This document shows positions 1 to 9,748 of a DNA stretch of 64,000 bases, one piece after another; position 1 is the stretch's first letter; the number at the start of each line of letters is the position of its first letter. The notes below the pieces were generated by a model that saw only the letters and a list, made by a program, of their open reading frames with translations, was not told where the DNA came from and did not search any database. A program made the translations under genes and the position numbers. The stretch is from contig NZ_AEUY02000005.1 in NCBI RefSeq assembly GCF_000188035.1, positions 992,001 to 1,056,000 on the forward strand, read 5' to 3'. This stretch comes from Streptococcus pseudoporcinus LQ 940-04 (GTDB lineage: Bacteria > Bacillota > Bacilli > Lactobacillales > Streptococcaceae).

Positions 1-303
1 GATGGTACGATTTCATCTAAAATAGCTAAAAAAGTCTTTGTTCACTTAGCTAAAAACGGTGGGTCTGCTCGTCAATATGTCCAAGAAGCAGGCTTAGTGC
101 AAATCTCAGATCCAGACGTCTTAATTCCAATTATTCATCAGGTTTTTGCAGCTAATGAAGTAGCGGTTGCTGACTTTAAATCTGGCAAACGTAATGCAGA
201 TAAAGCTTTCACTGGCTTCCTTATGAAAGCAACTAAAGGTCAAGCTAATCCACAGGTTGCTCAACAGTTGTTAGCACAAGAATTACAAAAACTATTAGAT
301 TAA
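1..303 (+). CDS. gatB: Asp/Glu-tRNA(Asn/Gln) amidotransferase subunit B, C-terminal part
   Basis: Only the last 100 codons are in the window; the reading frame is open from base 1 and stops with TAA at 301-303. The visible part is the GatB/YqeY C-terminal domain, an alpha-helical module that grips the tRNA; the residues around [22 protein letters not shown] and the [16 protein letters not shown] stretch are typical of it. GatB works with GatC and GatA to convert Glu-tRNA(Gln) and Asp-tRNA(Asn) to the amidated forms in bacteria without GlnRS or AsnRS activity. A strong terminator follows at once, so gatB ends its operon here. The assignment is secure; the kinase-like N-terminal domain lies outside the window. 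Confidence 0.95.
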   Translation, partial: DGTISSKIAKKVFVHLAKNGGSARQYVQEAGLVQISDPDVLIPIIHQVFAANEVAVADFKSGKRNADKAFTGFLMKATKGQANPQVAQQLLAQELQKLLD

Positions 304-330
304 TGACAAATGTGAAAGTAGATTGACAAT

Positions 331-356
331 AAAAAGGAAGTTTTGCTTCCTTTTTA
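331..356 (+). terminator. Rho-independent terminator after gatB
   Basis: A perfect 9-bp inverted repeat (AAAAGGAAG / CTTCCTTTT) with a five-base loop runs into a T-rich tract, 28 bases after the gatB stop codon. Confidence 0.85.
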
Positions 357-474
357 TTGTGGGCTGAGCTTATATTATTAGTGAGCGACAGAGCAGTATT
401 GACAAAATAGAGCCCTTTCAAAGACAAAGCAACTGTGTTACACTAGGATTAGTTACTTAAGAGAAGGAGCAGTT

Positions 475-1410
475 ATGTCCAAAAAGTGGAGTGGAAGTAT
501 CATGGTTTTGTCTGCTGGAATAGCCTGGGGTATCTCCGGCGTTTCAGGACAATATTTGATGAGCCATGGCATCCATGTTAATCTATTAACGTCATTACGT
601 TTATTAGTGTCGGGACTTTTTTTATGTGGTTTAGCTTTAGTCACACAGAAAAGCAATGTTAAGAAAATACTCACTACCCCTAAACTGCTAATTGCTATTT
701 CTTTATTTGCTATTTTTGGTTTGTTAATGAACCAATATGCTTATTTAAACGCTATTCAATACACTAATGCGGGAACGGCAACGGTTCTTCAATATTTATC
801 GCCGATTTTTATTTTGATTTATGTTTCGCTTGTAGAAAAAAGATGGCCGTCGTTAAGTGAATGTTTTTCAATGGTTCTGGCAATCCTAGGGACATTGATT
901 ATTGCTACTCATGCTCATTTGTCGCAATTAGCTATCACCCCAAAGGGCTTAGCTTGGGGCTTGCTGGCAGCAATAACCGCAGCTCTATATATTATTATTC
1001 CGATCCGGCTGATTGAAAAATGGGGAAGCTTGGTCGTGATTGGCTTAGGGATGCTTTTTTCAGGACTCTTTTTCCCACTTGTTACACAAGCCTGGCAATA
1101 TCCACTATCATTAAGTGGGGATAATCTTTTAGCTTTGTTTGGATTAATAGGTATAGGGACTATCTTTGCTTATACTGTTTTTTTGAAAGGCACAGCTTTG
1201 GTCGGGCCTGTTAATGGTAGTCTGTTAGCCTCTGTTGAACCAGTTGTCTCTGTTGGCTTTGCGATTCTTCTTTTAAAAGAAGTTTTTTATCCGATTGACC
1301 TTCTAGGAATGCTGTTGATTTTGATTTCAGTTCTTTTGATTTCGTATCGAGATTGGCTTATCATGCGTAGCCTTAGAAAAATGAATGAAGATGATAATTT
1401 ACCTATCTGA
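475..1410 (+). CDS. DMT-superfamily EamA-type transporter
   Basis: The 311-residue product is very hydrophobic, with about ten predicted membrane helices arranged as two tandem EamA repeats, the usual size and plan of the drug/metabolite transporter family. The N-terminal segment SAGIAWGISGVSGQYL and the mid-protein LAWGLLAAITAALYI are the equivalent starts of the two repeats. The family exports amino acids, metabolites or toxic compounds across the cytoplasmic membrane; the substrate cannot be read from sequence. The start follows a good ribosome site (GAGAAGGAG, about 6 bases before ATG). It stands alone between the gatB terminator and the next promoter. Family assignment is firm, the substrate unknown. 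Confidence 0.85.
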   Translation: MSKKWSGSIMVLSAGIAWGISGVSGQYLMSHGIHVNLLTSLRLLVSGLFLCGLALVTQKSNVKKILTTPKLLIAISLFAIFGLLMNQYAYLNAIQYTNAGTATVLQYLSPIFILIYVSLVEKRWPSLSECFSMVLAILGTLIIATHAHLSQLAITPKGLAWGLLAAITAALYIIIPIRLIEKWGSLVVIGLGMLFSGLFFPLVTQAWQYPLSLSGDNLLALFGLIGIGTIFAYTVFLKGTALVGPVNGSLLASVEPVVSVGFAILLLKEVFYPIDLLGMLLILISVLLISYRDWLIMRSLRKMNEDDNLPI

Positions 1411-1441
1411 GTTTGGTTTTCTACTCATAAAGTTAGATTAT

Positions 1442-1449
1442 GTTATAAT
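1442..1449 (+). promoter_or_regulatory. Extended -10 promoter for the GlsB-like gene
   Basis: TGTTATAAT matches the extended -10 consensus (TGnTATAAT); no good -35 is seen. The start codon of the small membrane protein lies 25 bases downstream. Confidence 0.5.
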
Positions 1450-1474
1450 ATGGAAAATATAAAAGGAGAAAGTT

Positions 1475-1711
1475 ATGATTGGATCTTTAATCGTCGGCGC
1501 TATCATCGGAATGATTGCTGGAAAAATTACAGAAAAAGGCGGACAGATGGGTTGTTTAGCTAACATAGTAGCAGGTCTTGCAGGTTCATACGTGGGGCAA
1601 CGTCTTTTTGGGAATTGGGGCCCTCATTTAGCAGGTATGGCACTTTTCCCCTCTATCATTGGTGCAGCCATTATTGTTGTGTTGGTATCATATTTAATAG
1701 GTAAAAAGTAA
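1475..1711 (+). CDS. GlsB/YeaQ/YmgE-family stress membrane protein
   Basis: A 78-residue, glycine-rich integral membrane protein with about three short helices, matching the transglycosylase-associated (GlsB/YeaQ/YmgE) family in length and in the pattern GAIIGMIAGKITEKGG followed by NIVAGLAGSYVG and a hydrophobic C-terminal helix ending in Lys-Lys. Members are induced by general or envelope stress in Gram-positive cocci, often beside Asp23/Gls24 proteins, but their biochemical role is not established. It has its own extended -10 promoter, a strong AAAGGAGAAAG ribosome site and a terminator straight after it, so it forms a single-gene transcript. Family call is secure; the function is not. Confidence 0.85.
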   Translation: MIGSLIVGAIIGMIAGKITEKGGQMGCLANIVAGLAGSYVGQRLFGNWGPHLAGMALFPSIIGAAIIVVLVSYLIGKK

Positions 1712-1736
1712 AAGTCCACAGGAAGTGGGCTTTTTC
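1709..1736 (+). terminator. Rho-independent terminator after the GlsB-like gene
   Basis: The hairpin AAAAGTCCAC / GTGGGCTTTT with a five-base loop overlaps the stop codon of the preceding gene and continues into a T run. Confidence 0.85.
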
Positions 1737-1812
1737 TCAATTTACCGATAGCCCTATTTTAGCAGCTACCTATAAATCATTTTTAGGAGTTGCTGAAAAA
1801 AGATTGACCTAA

Positions 1813-1895
1813 GCTAAAAAAGGCACCCCTAGTTAGAGAAGGGGTGCTGTGATCAGCAACTTTTAAATTGTCTTATCTTTTTAATTGGTTGCCCA
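1813..1895 (-). ncRNA. Candidate small RNA, minus strand
   Basis: Read on the minus strand, TATAAT at 1907-1902 is followed by about 83 bases that end in a perfect stem GCACCCCT / AGGGGTGC (1847-1840 with 1830-1823) and a run of T, a textbook intrinsic terminator. A second stem is possible just upstream (GCAAC with GTTGC). No minus-strand gene precedes the terminator, so it would end a short non-coding transcript. The -35 region is poor. Nothing in the sequence identifies targets. This is an inference from promoter-plus-terminator layout only. Confidence 0.4.
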
Positions 1896-1933
1896 AGCAT
1901 CATTATAGAAAAGTAATATTGAAATGACCTATC

Positions 1934-1959
1934 AATTTGGTAACAAAATTTGCCAAATT
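1934..1959. repeat. Inverted repeat upstream of the ACT gene
   Basis: AATTTGG and CCAAATT form a 7-bp dyad around a 12-base centre. It lies just upstream of the candidate minus-strand -10 element and about 75 bases before the ACT-gene -10, so it may be an operator; no known factor is recognised. Confidence 0.35.
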
Positions 1960-2064
1960 TGTGATATTTGACATCAAGATGTAATCAAGGTGCACAAGAG
2001 GCTAAGTAGTCTAGAATAATGATTTTTTTTGTGGTAAAATGTAACAAATATAAGGAGGTGCTTC

Positions 2065-2331
2065 ATGAAAGCTATTATTACAGTTATCGGAAAGGATAAT
2101 AGAGGTATTGTCGCCGGGGTTTCTGGAAAGATTGCTGATCTAGGATTAAATATTGACGATATTTCACAAACTGTATTAAATGATTATTTTACAATGATGG
2201 CTCTTGTATCAAGTGACAGTAAGGAAGATTTTTCTCAGTTACGCAAAGAGTTTGATGCTTTTGGGGAGAGCCTTCAGGTGAAGATTAATATCCAAAGTAC
2301 AGCTATTTTTGATGCTATGCATAATCTATAA
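2065..2331 (+). CDS. ACT domain protein (UPF0237 family)
   Basis: The 88-residue product is a single ACT domain, the amino-acid-sensing beta-alpha-beta-beta-alpha-beta fold. It starts MKAIITVIGKDNRGIVAGVS and continues with the conserved NIDDISQTV turn, as in the UPF0237 family. Such free-standing ACT proteins are thought to sense small molecules, but the ligand is not known. It has a strong ribosome site (AAGGAGGTG) and ends 14 bases before the UPF0210 gene, a pairing conserved across Firmicutes, so the two are almost certainly co-transcribed and act together. Family call firm; role unknown. Confidence 0.9.
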   Translation: MKAIITVIGKDNRGIVAGVSGKIADLGLNIDDISQTVLNDYFTMMALVSSDSKEDFSQLRKEFDAFGESLQVKINIQSTAIFDAMHNL

Positions 2332-2345
2332 GGAGATATTGACCA

Positions 2346-3683
2346 ATGGATATTAGACAAGTCCGTGAAACCATCGAAATGATTGAGGAGCAACACTTTG
2401 ACATTCGAACCATTACCATGGGAATTTCCCTTTTAGATTGTATTGATCCCGATATTGATCGTGCAGCAGAGAAAATATACCAAAAAATTACGAAGAAAGC
2501 TTCAAATCTAGTAGCAGTTGGAGATGAGATTGCTGCTGAACTGGGGATACCTATCGTTAATAAAAGGGTATCTGTTACACCTATTGCTTTGATTGGGGCT
2601 GCAACAGATGCTACTAGCTATTTACCCCTAGCAAAAGCATTGGATAAAGCTGCACATGAAATTGGTGTTGATTTCATTGGTGGTTTTTCTGCTTTGGTGC
2701 AAAAAGGCTACCAAAAAGGTGATGATATTTTGATTAATTCGATTCCTCAAGCCTTAGCAGAAACGTCAAAAGTCTGTGCTTCTGTCAATATTGGTTCGAC
2801 TAAGTCGGGAATTAATATGAGCGCAGTCGCTGATATGGGCCGTATTATTAAAGAAACTGCCCAAAAATCAGACTTAGGAGCCGCTAAATTAGTTGTTTTT
2901 GCTAACGCTGTCGAAGATAATCCTTTTATGGCAGGTGCTTTCCACGGTGTTGGGGAGGCTGATGTAGTCATCAATGTTGGGGTGTCTGGTCCTGGTGTTG
3001 TTAAGCGTGCTTTGGAAAAAGTTCGTGGGGAAAGTTTTGATGTTTTAGCTGAAACAGTTAAGAAAACGGCTTTTAAAATTACTCGTATTGGTCAGTTGGT
3101 AGGGCAAATGGCTAGCCAACGTTTAGGCGTTAAATTTGGTATTGTTGACTTGTCTTTAGCGCCAACGCCAGCAGTAGGAGATTCTGTTGCCCGTGTTTTA
3201 GAGGAAATGGGCTTAGAAACAGTGGGGACGCACGGAACTACTGCAGCCTTAGCTTTGCTCAATGATGCTGTTAAAAAAGGTGGTGTCATGGCCTGTAATC
3301 AAGTAGGTGGTCTATCAGGTGCCTTTATTCCAGTATCAGAGGATGAGGGAATGATTGCAGCTGTCCAAAATGGTGCGCTAAATCTTGAGAAACTTGAAGC
3401 AATGACGGCTATTTGCTCAGTTGGTTTAGATATGATTGCTATTCCAGAGGATACACCTTATCAGACTATTGCAGCAATGATTGCTGATGAAGCGGCAATT
3501 GGTGTGATAAATCAGAAGACCACTGCGGTTCGGATTATCCCTAAAGGTCAAGTGGGTGATTTGATTGAGTTTGGTGGCTTACTGGGAATGGCACCGGTCA
3601 TGTCTGTCAATAAAAATTCCTCAGCAGATTTTATTGCACGTGGTGGACAGATCCCTGCCCCAATTCATAGTTTTAAAAATTAA
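2346..3683 (+). CDS. UPF0210 (PFL/DUF711) family protein
   Basis: A 445-residue soluble protein of the UPF0210/DUF711 family, at the usual family length. The N-terminus ([22 protein letters not shown] starts the domain), the glycine-rich [17 protein letters not shown] and [14 protein letters not shown] stretches and the long conserved core fit the family, which is structurally related to glycyl-radical-type pyruvate formate-lyase folds but lacks proof of enzymatic activity. No glycyl-radical loop of the RVSGY type was seen. It follows the ACT-domain gene by 14 bases with a good ribosome site, suggesting the ACT partner regulates it. The biochemical role is unknown. Confidence 0.88.
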   Translation: MDIRQVRETIEMIEEQHFDIRTITMGISLLDCIDPDIDRAAEKIYQKITKKASNLVAVGDEIAAELGIPIVNKRVSVTPIALIGAATDATSYLPLAKALDKAAHEIGVDFIGGFSALVQKGYQKGDDILINSIPQALAETSKVCASVNIGSTKSGINMSAVADMGRIIKETAQKSDLGAAKLVVFANAVEDNPFMAGAFHGVGEADVVINVGVSGPGVVKRALEKVRGESFDVLAETVKKTAFKITRIGQLVGQMASQRLGVKFGIVDLSLAPTPAVGDSVARVLEEMGLETVGTHGTTAALALLNDAVKKGGVMACNQVGGLSGAFIPVSEDEGMIAAVQNGALNLEKLEAMTAICSVGLDMIAIPEDTPYQTIAAMIADEAAIGVINQKTTAVRIIPKGQVGDLIEFGGLLGMAPVMSVNKNSSADFIARGGQIPAPIHSFKN

Positions 3684-3717
3684 TGTAGACCAGTTAACCT
3701 GTTGGGATTGTTTTTCC

Positions 3718-3746
3718 TTGAAAATCTTCCTTTTAAATGATAAGAT
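3718..3746 (+). promoter_or_regulatory. Promoter of the CsbD-like gene
   Basis: TTGAAA, a 17-base spacer and TAAGAT, with a TG extension one base before the -10, 28 bases ahead of the start codon. Confidence 0.6.
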
Positions 3747-3773
3747 TTTAAGAAATAAAAGGAGGATTGTACA

Positions 3774-3923
3774 ATGACAGAAGAAAAAGTAGATTCTAAA
3801 TTTGAAGAAGTTAAAGGCCGTGCTAAAGAAGTTGCTGGAAAAGTCCTCGGTGATAAAAAGTTAGAAGTTGAAGGCTTGGTTGAAAAGGAAATTGAGAAAA
3901 TCAAGCAAAAATTTGAAAAATAA
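3774..3923 (+). CDS. CsbD-family small stress protein
   Basis: A 49-codon gene. The product begins MTEEKVDSKFEEVKGRAKEV and is highly charged, with alternating Lys/Glu/Asp helices and the FEEVKGRAKEVAGKVLGDKK signature of the CsbD family, cytosolic general-stress proteins of unknown biochemical action (sigma-B controlled in Bacillus). CsbD proteins are usually 60-70 residues, so this is a short version. A strong AAAGGAGG ribosome site lies before the ATG at 3774; promoter and terminator bracket it closely, so it is monocistronic. Streptococci lack sigma-B, and the promoter here is of the housekeeping type. Confidence 0.85.
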   Translation: MTEEKVDSKFEEVKGRAKEVAGKVLGDKKLEVEGLVEKEIEKIKQKFEK

Positions 3924-3930
3924 ACCTATG

Positions 3931-3957
3931 AAAGGCATTACTTAAGTGATGCCTTTT
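3931..3957 (+). terminator. Rho-independent terminator after the CsbD-like gene
   Basis: AAAGGCATTACTT pairs with AAGTGATGCCTTT over 13 bp (one G-U pair) with almost no loop beyond the centre, followed by T residues. Confidence 0.85.
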
Positions 3958-3991
3958 CATTAATGGCAAATAATCTTAAGTATTGATTTGA

Positions 3992-4021
3992 TTGCCTGTA
4001 GAAGCAAAATCATGCTATAAT
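3992..4021 (+). promoter_or_regulatory. Promoter of the phosphatase-carboxypeptidase-glucosaminidase operon
   Basis: TTGCCT, an 18-base spacer and a perfect TATAAT with TGC extension. The first gene starts 32 bases after the -10. Confidence 0.65.
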
Positions 4022-4052
4022 CTTATTATGTATAGAATCTGGGAGGTTTAAG

Positions 4053-4760
4053 ATGTCGAAAACGAGATTATATATTGCCCGTCATGGGAAAACCATGTTT
4101 AATACAATCGGACGTGCTCAAGGTTGGAGTGATACCCCCTTAACTAAAAAAGGTGAAGAAGGAATCCGAGAACTAGGTCTTGGTTTAAAAGATGCAGCTA
4201 TTCCTTTTAAAGCAGCTTTCTCCAGCGATTCTGGAAGAACAATGCAGACTATGGAGATTATACTTAAGGAATCTGAAAATGAATTCCTCCCCTATACTAG
4301 AGACAAAAGAATTCGGGAATGGTGTTTTGGTAGCCTAGATGGAGCTTATGATGCAGAGCTATTCATGGGTGTTTTACCAAGAACTAAAGCCTTTGAAGGT
4401 AAGAAAGATATGCGTGAGGTCCCATATTCTGAATTGGCTGAAAGTATCGTTGAGGTCGATACTGCTAATTGGGCTGAGCCATGGGATGTTTTGAAGAAAC
4501 GTATTTATGAAGGTTTTGAGGCTATTGCCTTGTCCATCGAAAATTCTGGAGGTGGCAATGCCATCGTAGTTAGTCATGGGATGACAATTGGAACCTTTAT
4601 GTGGTTGATTGATCCTAACCGTGAAAAACAATTTATTGATAATGGCAGTGTCACTATTGTTGACTTTGAAGATGGCCAATTCTACATTAAAGCCATTGGT
4701 GATATGAGCTATCGTTATCGTGGTCAAGAAATTATAGAAAAAATATCAAATGAAAAATAA
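4053..4760 (+). CDS. Histidine phosphatase family protein (phosphoglycerate mutase-like)
   Basis: The 235-residue protein has the RHGKT catalytic motif at residues 10-14 (phospho-accepting His11), the acidic partner region REWCFGSLDG, and the second catalytic histidine in VVSHGMTIG near residue 175. This is the branch-1 histidine phosphatase fold. Streptococcal members at this locus act as phosphatases rather than as glycolytic mutases; the substrate is not evident. The gene has a GGGAGG ribosome site. Its last 11 bases overlap the next gene, so translation of the cell-wall carboxypeptidase is probably coupled to it. The family is certain, the substrate is not. Confidence 0.88.
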   Translation: MSKTRLYIARHGKTMFNTIGRAQGWSDTPLTKKGEEGIRELGLGLKDAAIPFKAAFSSDSGRTMQTMEIILKESENEFLPYTRDKRIREWCFGSLDGAYDAELFMGVLPRTKAFEGKKDMREVPYSELAESIVEVDTANWAEPWDVLKKRIYEGFEAIALSIENSGGGNAIVVSHGMTIGTFMWLIDPNREKQFIDNGSVTIVDFEDGQFYIKAIGDMSYRYRGQEIIEKISNEK

Positions 4761-5505
4761 TAAGTTATTACTTTTTTTGATGCAGGTCCTAGCCCTGCTT
4801 TTGTTTGCTTTTTGCTTGTATATCTTTATTAAGGGAGATTCTACTCTTTTAAACCCTAAAAAGGCTCAAGAGAGTCAGACTATCACGCAGGAAAATACAA
4901 AGAGTAGTTCGAAGACTAATAGTGACTTACCCAAGGTTTCAGTTAAAGATTGGGAGTTGGTTTTAGTGAATCGGGACCATACAAAAGAAGAAATGAATCC
5001 GGAACTCGCGGAGATTAATGGGGTCTATGTGGATAAAAGGATTGCGGAGGCTACAGCTGATTTTTTAGCGGCAGCTCAGGCTGTTAATCCTCAGGAACAT
5101 CTCATTTCTGGTTATAGAAGTGTTGAGTATCAGGCGCAGCTTTACCAAACCTACCTTGCTCAGGAAATGGCAAAGGATCCCAATCTAACACAAGAAGCAG
5201 CGGAAAAACTGGTTCAAACCTACTCTCAACCAGCTGGTTCTAGTGAACATCAGACTGGTCTGGCTATTGACATGAGTACGGTTGACCAGTTAAATCAAAG
5301 CGATCCAGCAGTTGTTAAACAAATTGTTGATTTAGCGCCCAAGTATGGGTTTGTGCTGCGGTTTAAAGAGGACAAAAAAGAAAGTACTGGTGTTGGGTAT
5401 GAAGATTGGCATTATCGCTATGTAGGTAAGGAATCGGCAGCATATATGACAAAGCATAACCTTTCTTTAGAAGAATATATTAAGGTTTTGAAGGAGAAAC
5501 AATGA
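4750..5505 (+). CDS. Membrane-anchored D,D/L,D-carboxypeptidase (VanY/LdcB family, peptidase M15B)
   Basis: A 251-residue protein with an N-terminal signal anchor (about residues 6-27), a Ser/Thr/Gln-rich linker to about residue 60, and an M15B zinc peptidase domain. The visible signature is SGYRS, then SSEHQTGLAIDM (zinc His and Asp) and DWHYRYVG (third zinc ligand). Enzymes of this family trim D-Ala or D-Ala/L-Lys termini of stem peptides in peptidoglycan outside the membrane; LdcB (DacB) is the pneumococcal relative. The start codon lies inside the preceding phosphatase gene, and the stop overlaps the next gene by four bases, so the three are one tight unit. Confidence 0.88.
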   Translation: MKNNKLLLFLMQVLALLLFAFCLYIFIKGDSTLLNPKKAQESQTITQENTKSSSKTNSDLPKVSVKDWELVLVNRDHTKEEMNPELAEINGVYVDKRIAEATADFLAAAQAVNPQEHLISGYRSVEYQAQLYQTYLAQEMAKDPNLTQEAAEKLVQTYSQPAGSSEHQTGLAIDMSTVDQLNQSDPAVVKQIVDLAPKYGFVLRFKEDKKESTGVGYEDWHYRYVGKESAAYMTKHNLSLEEYIKVLKEKQ

Positions 5506-6089
5506 GAGCGCGATTGAAATTACCTGTATTTTTAACAATACTTGCCTTCTTTCTACTGATTTGTGTTTTTCCGCTAATTATTAATAGTCATGCTAATCAA
5601 GCTTATAAAAGGGTAAACGTTCCTTATACGCAAAAGGAATTCATACATAAAATAAGCAAGGAAGTTATCCCTTATGCCAAAGTTTATGGTATCCGATCAT
5701 CGATTATCATTGGTCAAATTTTGTTGGAAAGTCAGAATGGTCAAACCCTTTTAGCTTCACGTTATCATAATTTATTCGGTATGGAAACTAGGTCTGGCCA
5801 AGCATTTGCAAACTTATATGTTTCAAAAACCGTGGCTTCTCAATCAAAAGATAGCTTCGTTCGTTTCGCTCGTTACCCTGATTGGCAGAACTCAATTGCT
5901 GATTATTTCTCAACTCTACGTAAAGGACAAGTTTGGGATAAACACCTTTATCGGGAATTAGCCACACAAGAAGGCTATAAGGCTCCCGCCCAGGCTCTTG
6001 AAGATTACATCTATTCTTACGATAAAGATTATTCTAATAAACTGATAAAGGTTATTGAAGACAACGATTTGACTCAATTTGATCAATAA
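5502..6089 (+). CDS. Membrane-bound beta-N-acetylglucosaminidase, GH73 family
   Basis: The 195-residue product has an N-terminal membrane segment (about residues 9-27) and a single GH73 domain. The catalytic glutamate is in GQILLESQNGQ and the SRYHNLFGM block is a family hallmark; the C-terminal YSYDKDYSNKLIKVIE also fits. GH73 enzymes cleave the GlcNAc-MurNAc glycan backbone of peptidoglycan. No cell-wall-binding repeats are present, so this is a short membrane-tethered form. It overlaps the carboxypeptidase by the ATGA motif, which supports joint cell-wall remodelling. The first CIRCE palindrome, just after the stop, probably doubles as its terminator. Confidence 0.85.
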   Translation: MRARLKLPVFLTILAFFLLICVFPLIINSHANQAYKRVNVPYTQKEFIHKISKEVIPYAKVYGIRSSIIIGQILLESQNGQTLLASRYHNLFGMETRSGQAFANLYVSKTVASQSKDSFVRFARYPDWQNSIADYFSTLRKGQVWDKHLYRELATQEGYKAPAQALEDYIYSYDKDYSNKLIKVIEDNDLTQFDQ

Positions 6090-6090
6090 A

Positions 6091-6116
6091 TTAGCACTCT
6101 AAAAAAAGAGTGCTAA
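6091..6116 (+). promoter_or_regulatory. CIRCE element 1 (HrcA operator), also a likely terminator
   Basis: TTAGCACTC and GAGTGCTAA form the perfect CIRCE inverted repeat, here with an 8-base spacer instead of the usual 9. It lies upstream of the -35 of hrcA, and is followed by TTTTTTAAG and further T runs, so the same palindrome would form an intrinsic terminator for the preceding glucosaminidase gene. Confidence 0.9.
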
Positions 6117-6133
6117 TTTTTTAAGTTTTTTTC

Positions 6134-6161
6134 TTGACAGCTAGGATATTAGGAGTATAAT
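6134..6161 (+). promoter_or_regulatory. hrcA operon promoter
   Basis: A consensus TTGACA, 16-base spacer and TATAAT, placed between the two CIRCE palindromes. It should be a strong housekeeping promoter controlled by HrcA. Confidence 0.9.
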
Positions 6162-6172
6162 AGAACTATAAG

Positions 6173-6199
6173 TTAGCAGTCTTGTTGGTAGAGTGCTAA
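6173..6199 (+). promoter_or_regulatory. CIRCE element 2 (HrcA operator)
   Basis: TTAGCAGTC and GAGTGCTAA with the canonical 9-base spacer; one mismatch in the left arm. It lies just downstream of the expected transcription start, inside the hrcA leader. Confidence 0.92.
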
Positions 6200-6220
6200 T
6201 TCCGAAAGGGGTGATTGTTA

Positions 6221-7255
6221 GTGATCACAGAGCGTCAGAATGAAATTCTCAATTTGATTGTTGACTTGTTCACGCAAACTCATGAACCAGTCGGATCAAA
6301 AGCTCTGCAAGCAAGTATCGAGACTAGTAGCGCTACCATCCGTAACGAAATGGCTAAACTTGAGAAGTTGGGTTTGTTAGAAAAAGCTCATACTTCCAGT
6401 GGACGAATGCCAAGTGCGGCAGGATTTAAATACTTCGTCGAGCACTCTTTGAATCTTGACAGTATTGATGAAAGGGATGTCTACCAGCTTGTAAAAGCTT
6501 TTGATTTTGAAGCTTTTAAGTTAGAGGATATCCTGGCAAAAGCCAGTCATGTCTTAGCTGCAATCACAGGTTATACCGTTGCCATTTTGGATGTAGAGCC
6601 AGCAAGGCAAAAGTTAACAGGTTTTGAAATTGTTCAACTTTCCAATCATGATGCTTTAGCAGTCCTTAATCTGGACGAATCTAAGCCAATCACAGTCCAG
6701 TTTGCCATTCCTAAAAACTTTCTAAAACGGGATTTGCTTATTTTAAAGGAAATCGTAGATGAACGTTTGCTAGGAAGGGAATTGATGGATGTTCACTACA
6801 AATTAAGAACAGAGATTCCTCAAGTTCTTCAGAAGTATTTCACAGTAACGGATAATGTTTTAGATTTGTTTGATTATATTTTTAAGGGATTATTCCAAGA
6901 AAGTATTTTTGTAGATGGTAAGGTTCATGCTCTTGATTATGCAGGTTTACAAACCTATCAGTATTTAGACAATGAACAAAGTTTAGCTTTAACGATACGT
7001 CAAAGTATGGCAGAAAACGAAATGGCTACCGTTCAAGTTGCTGATAGTAGTGAACCAGCTTTAGCAGATTTAAGTCTTTTGACTTATAAATTCCTAATCC
7101 CTTATCGAGGATTTGGTTTACTTAGCTTAATAGGCCCCATTGATATGAATTATCGACGAAATGTTAGTTTAATTAATGTGGTGGGACGTATCTTAGCAGT
7201 AAAATTAAGAGATTACTATCGCTATTTAAACAGTAATCATTACGAGGTTCATTAG
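6221..7255 (+). CDS. hrcA: Heat-inducible transcription repressor HrcA
   Basis: A 344-residue HrcA: winged-helix DNA-binding domain at the N-terminus ([16 protein letters not shown], then [20 protein letters not shown] and the SSGRMPS loop), a GAF-like central domain and an insertion/dimerisation domain, ending LNSNHYEVH as in other streptococci. It binds CIRCE with help from GroEL and represses the dnaK and groE operons at normal temperature. I chose the GTG at 6221 because it gives the conserved MITERQ start and lies 8-9 bases after AAAGGGG; an in-frame TTG at 6215 is less likely. First gene of hrcA-grpE-dnaK, autoregulated through two flanking CIRCE sites. Confidence 0.96.
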   Translation: MITERQNEILNLIVDLFTQTHEPVGSKALQASIETSSATIRNEMAKLEKLGLLEKAHTSSGRMPSAAGFKYFVEHSLNLDSIDERDVYQLVKAFDFEAFKLEDILAKASHVLAAITGYTVAILDVEPARQKLTGFEIVQLSNHDALAVLNLDESKPITVQFAIPKNFLKRDLLILKEIVDERLLGRELMDVHYKLRTEIPQVLQKYFTVTDNVLDLFDYIFKGLFQESIFVDGKVHALDYAGLQTYQYLDNEQSLALTIRQSMAENEMATVQVADSSEPALADLSLLTYKFLIPYRGFGLLSLIGPIDMNYRRNVSLINVVGRILAVKLRDYYRYLNSNHYEVH

Positions 7256-7297
7256 CCGATAACCTTAGGTAAGAAAACAAAGAAAGAGGACTTTCAA

Positions 7298-7837
7298 TTG
7301 TCAAAGAAAGATAAAGAAGATATTCAAAAAGAAGAAATTGAAAATGTGACCCAAGAGCCTGAGCAAAACAAGGTTGAGGAGACTGAGGCACCCATTGAAA
7401 AAACAGAGTTAGAACTAGCTCTTGAGAAAGCAGAAGACTTTGAAAACAAGTACCTTCGTGCTCATGCAGAAATGCAAAATATTCAACGCCGAGCTAATGA
7501 AGAGCGGCAGAGTCTTCAACGTTATCGTTCACAAGATTTAGCTAAAAAAATCTTACCGAGCTTGGACAATCTTGAACGTGCCCTTGCCGTTGAAGGCTTA
7601 ACCGACGATGTTAAAAAAGGTCTAGAAATGGTCCAAGACAGTTTGGTTCAAGCACTGAAAGAAGAAGGAATTGAAGAAGTAGCAACAGAAAGCTTTGATC
7701 ATCATTTACATATGGCAGTGCAAACATTACCAGCTGATGATGATCATCCAGTAGATAGCATTGCAGAAGTTTTCCAAAAAGGCTATAAGCTTCATGAAAG
7801 ATTACTCAGACCAGCAATGGTTCTTGTTTATAATTAA
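7298..7837 (+). CDS. grpE: Nucleotide exchange factor GrpE
   Basis: The 179-residue product has a charged, disordered N-terminus, a long dimerising coiled coil (about residues 25-90, ending in [16 protein letters not shown]), and the C-terminal beta domain ending [11 protein letters not shown], the family hallmark. GrpE releases ADP from DnaK and acts as a thermosensor of the DnaK cycle in the cytosol. It starts with TTG at 7298 after an AAGAGGA ribosome site, 42 bases beyond hrcA, and is part of the hrcA operon. A non-ATG start is the only plausible one, since the next ATG falls within the coiled coil. Confidence 0.95.
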   Translation: MSKKDKEDIQKEEIENVTQEPEQNKVEETEAPIEKTELELALEKAEDFENKYLRAHAEMQNIQRRANEERQSLQRYRSQDLAKKILPSLDNLERALAVEGLTDDVKKGLEMVQDSLVQALKEEGIEEVATESFDHHLHMAVQTLPADDDHPVDSIAEVFQKGYKLHERLLRPAMVLVYN

Positions 7838-7860
7838 TTATCGTTTATTTAACAGATCAT

Positions 7861-7888
7861 TAGTTTCGACCGCCAAGTCGTTAAACTA
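7861..7888 (+). repeat. Stem-loop in the grpE-dnaK spacer
   Basis: TAGTTTCGAC and GTCGTTAAACTA can pair with a two-base bulge. No T tract follows, so it is more likely an mRNA processing or stability element than a terminator. Confidence 0.4.
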
Positions 7889-7894
7889 GCCTAG

Positions 7895-9748
<1,854 letters not shown>

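Larger units (their letters stand above)
1740..2064. other. Intergenic region between the GlsB-like and ACT genes
   Basis: About 325 bases without a protein gene. It holds a minus-strand terminator-like hairpin and an upstream TATAAT (see the ncRNA entry), an AATTTGG/CCAAATT dyad at 1934-1959, and an extended -10 element (TGGTAAAAT, 2032-2040) that probably drives the ACT gene. Confidence 0.6.

Noticed and set aside
4374..4727. A 117-codon minus-strand frame within the histidine phosphatase gene
   Set aside because: Antisense to a well-conserved gene and without initiation signals.
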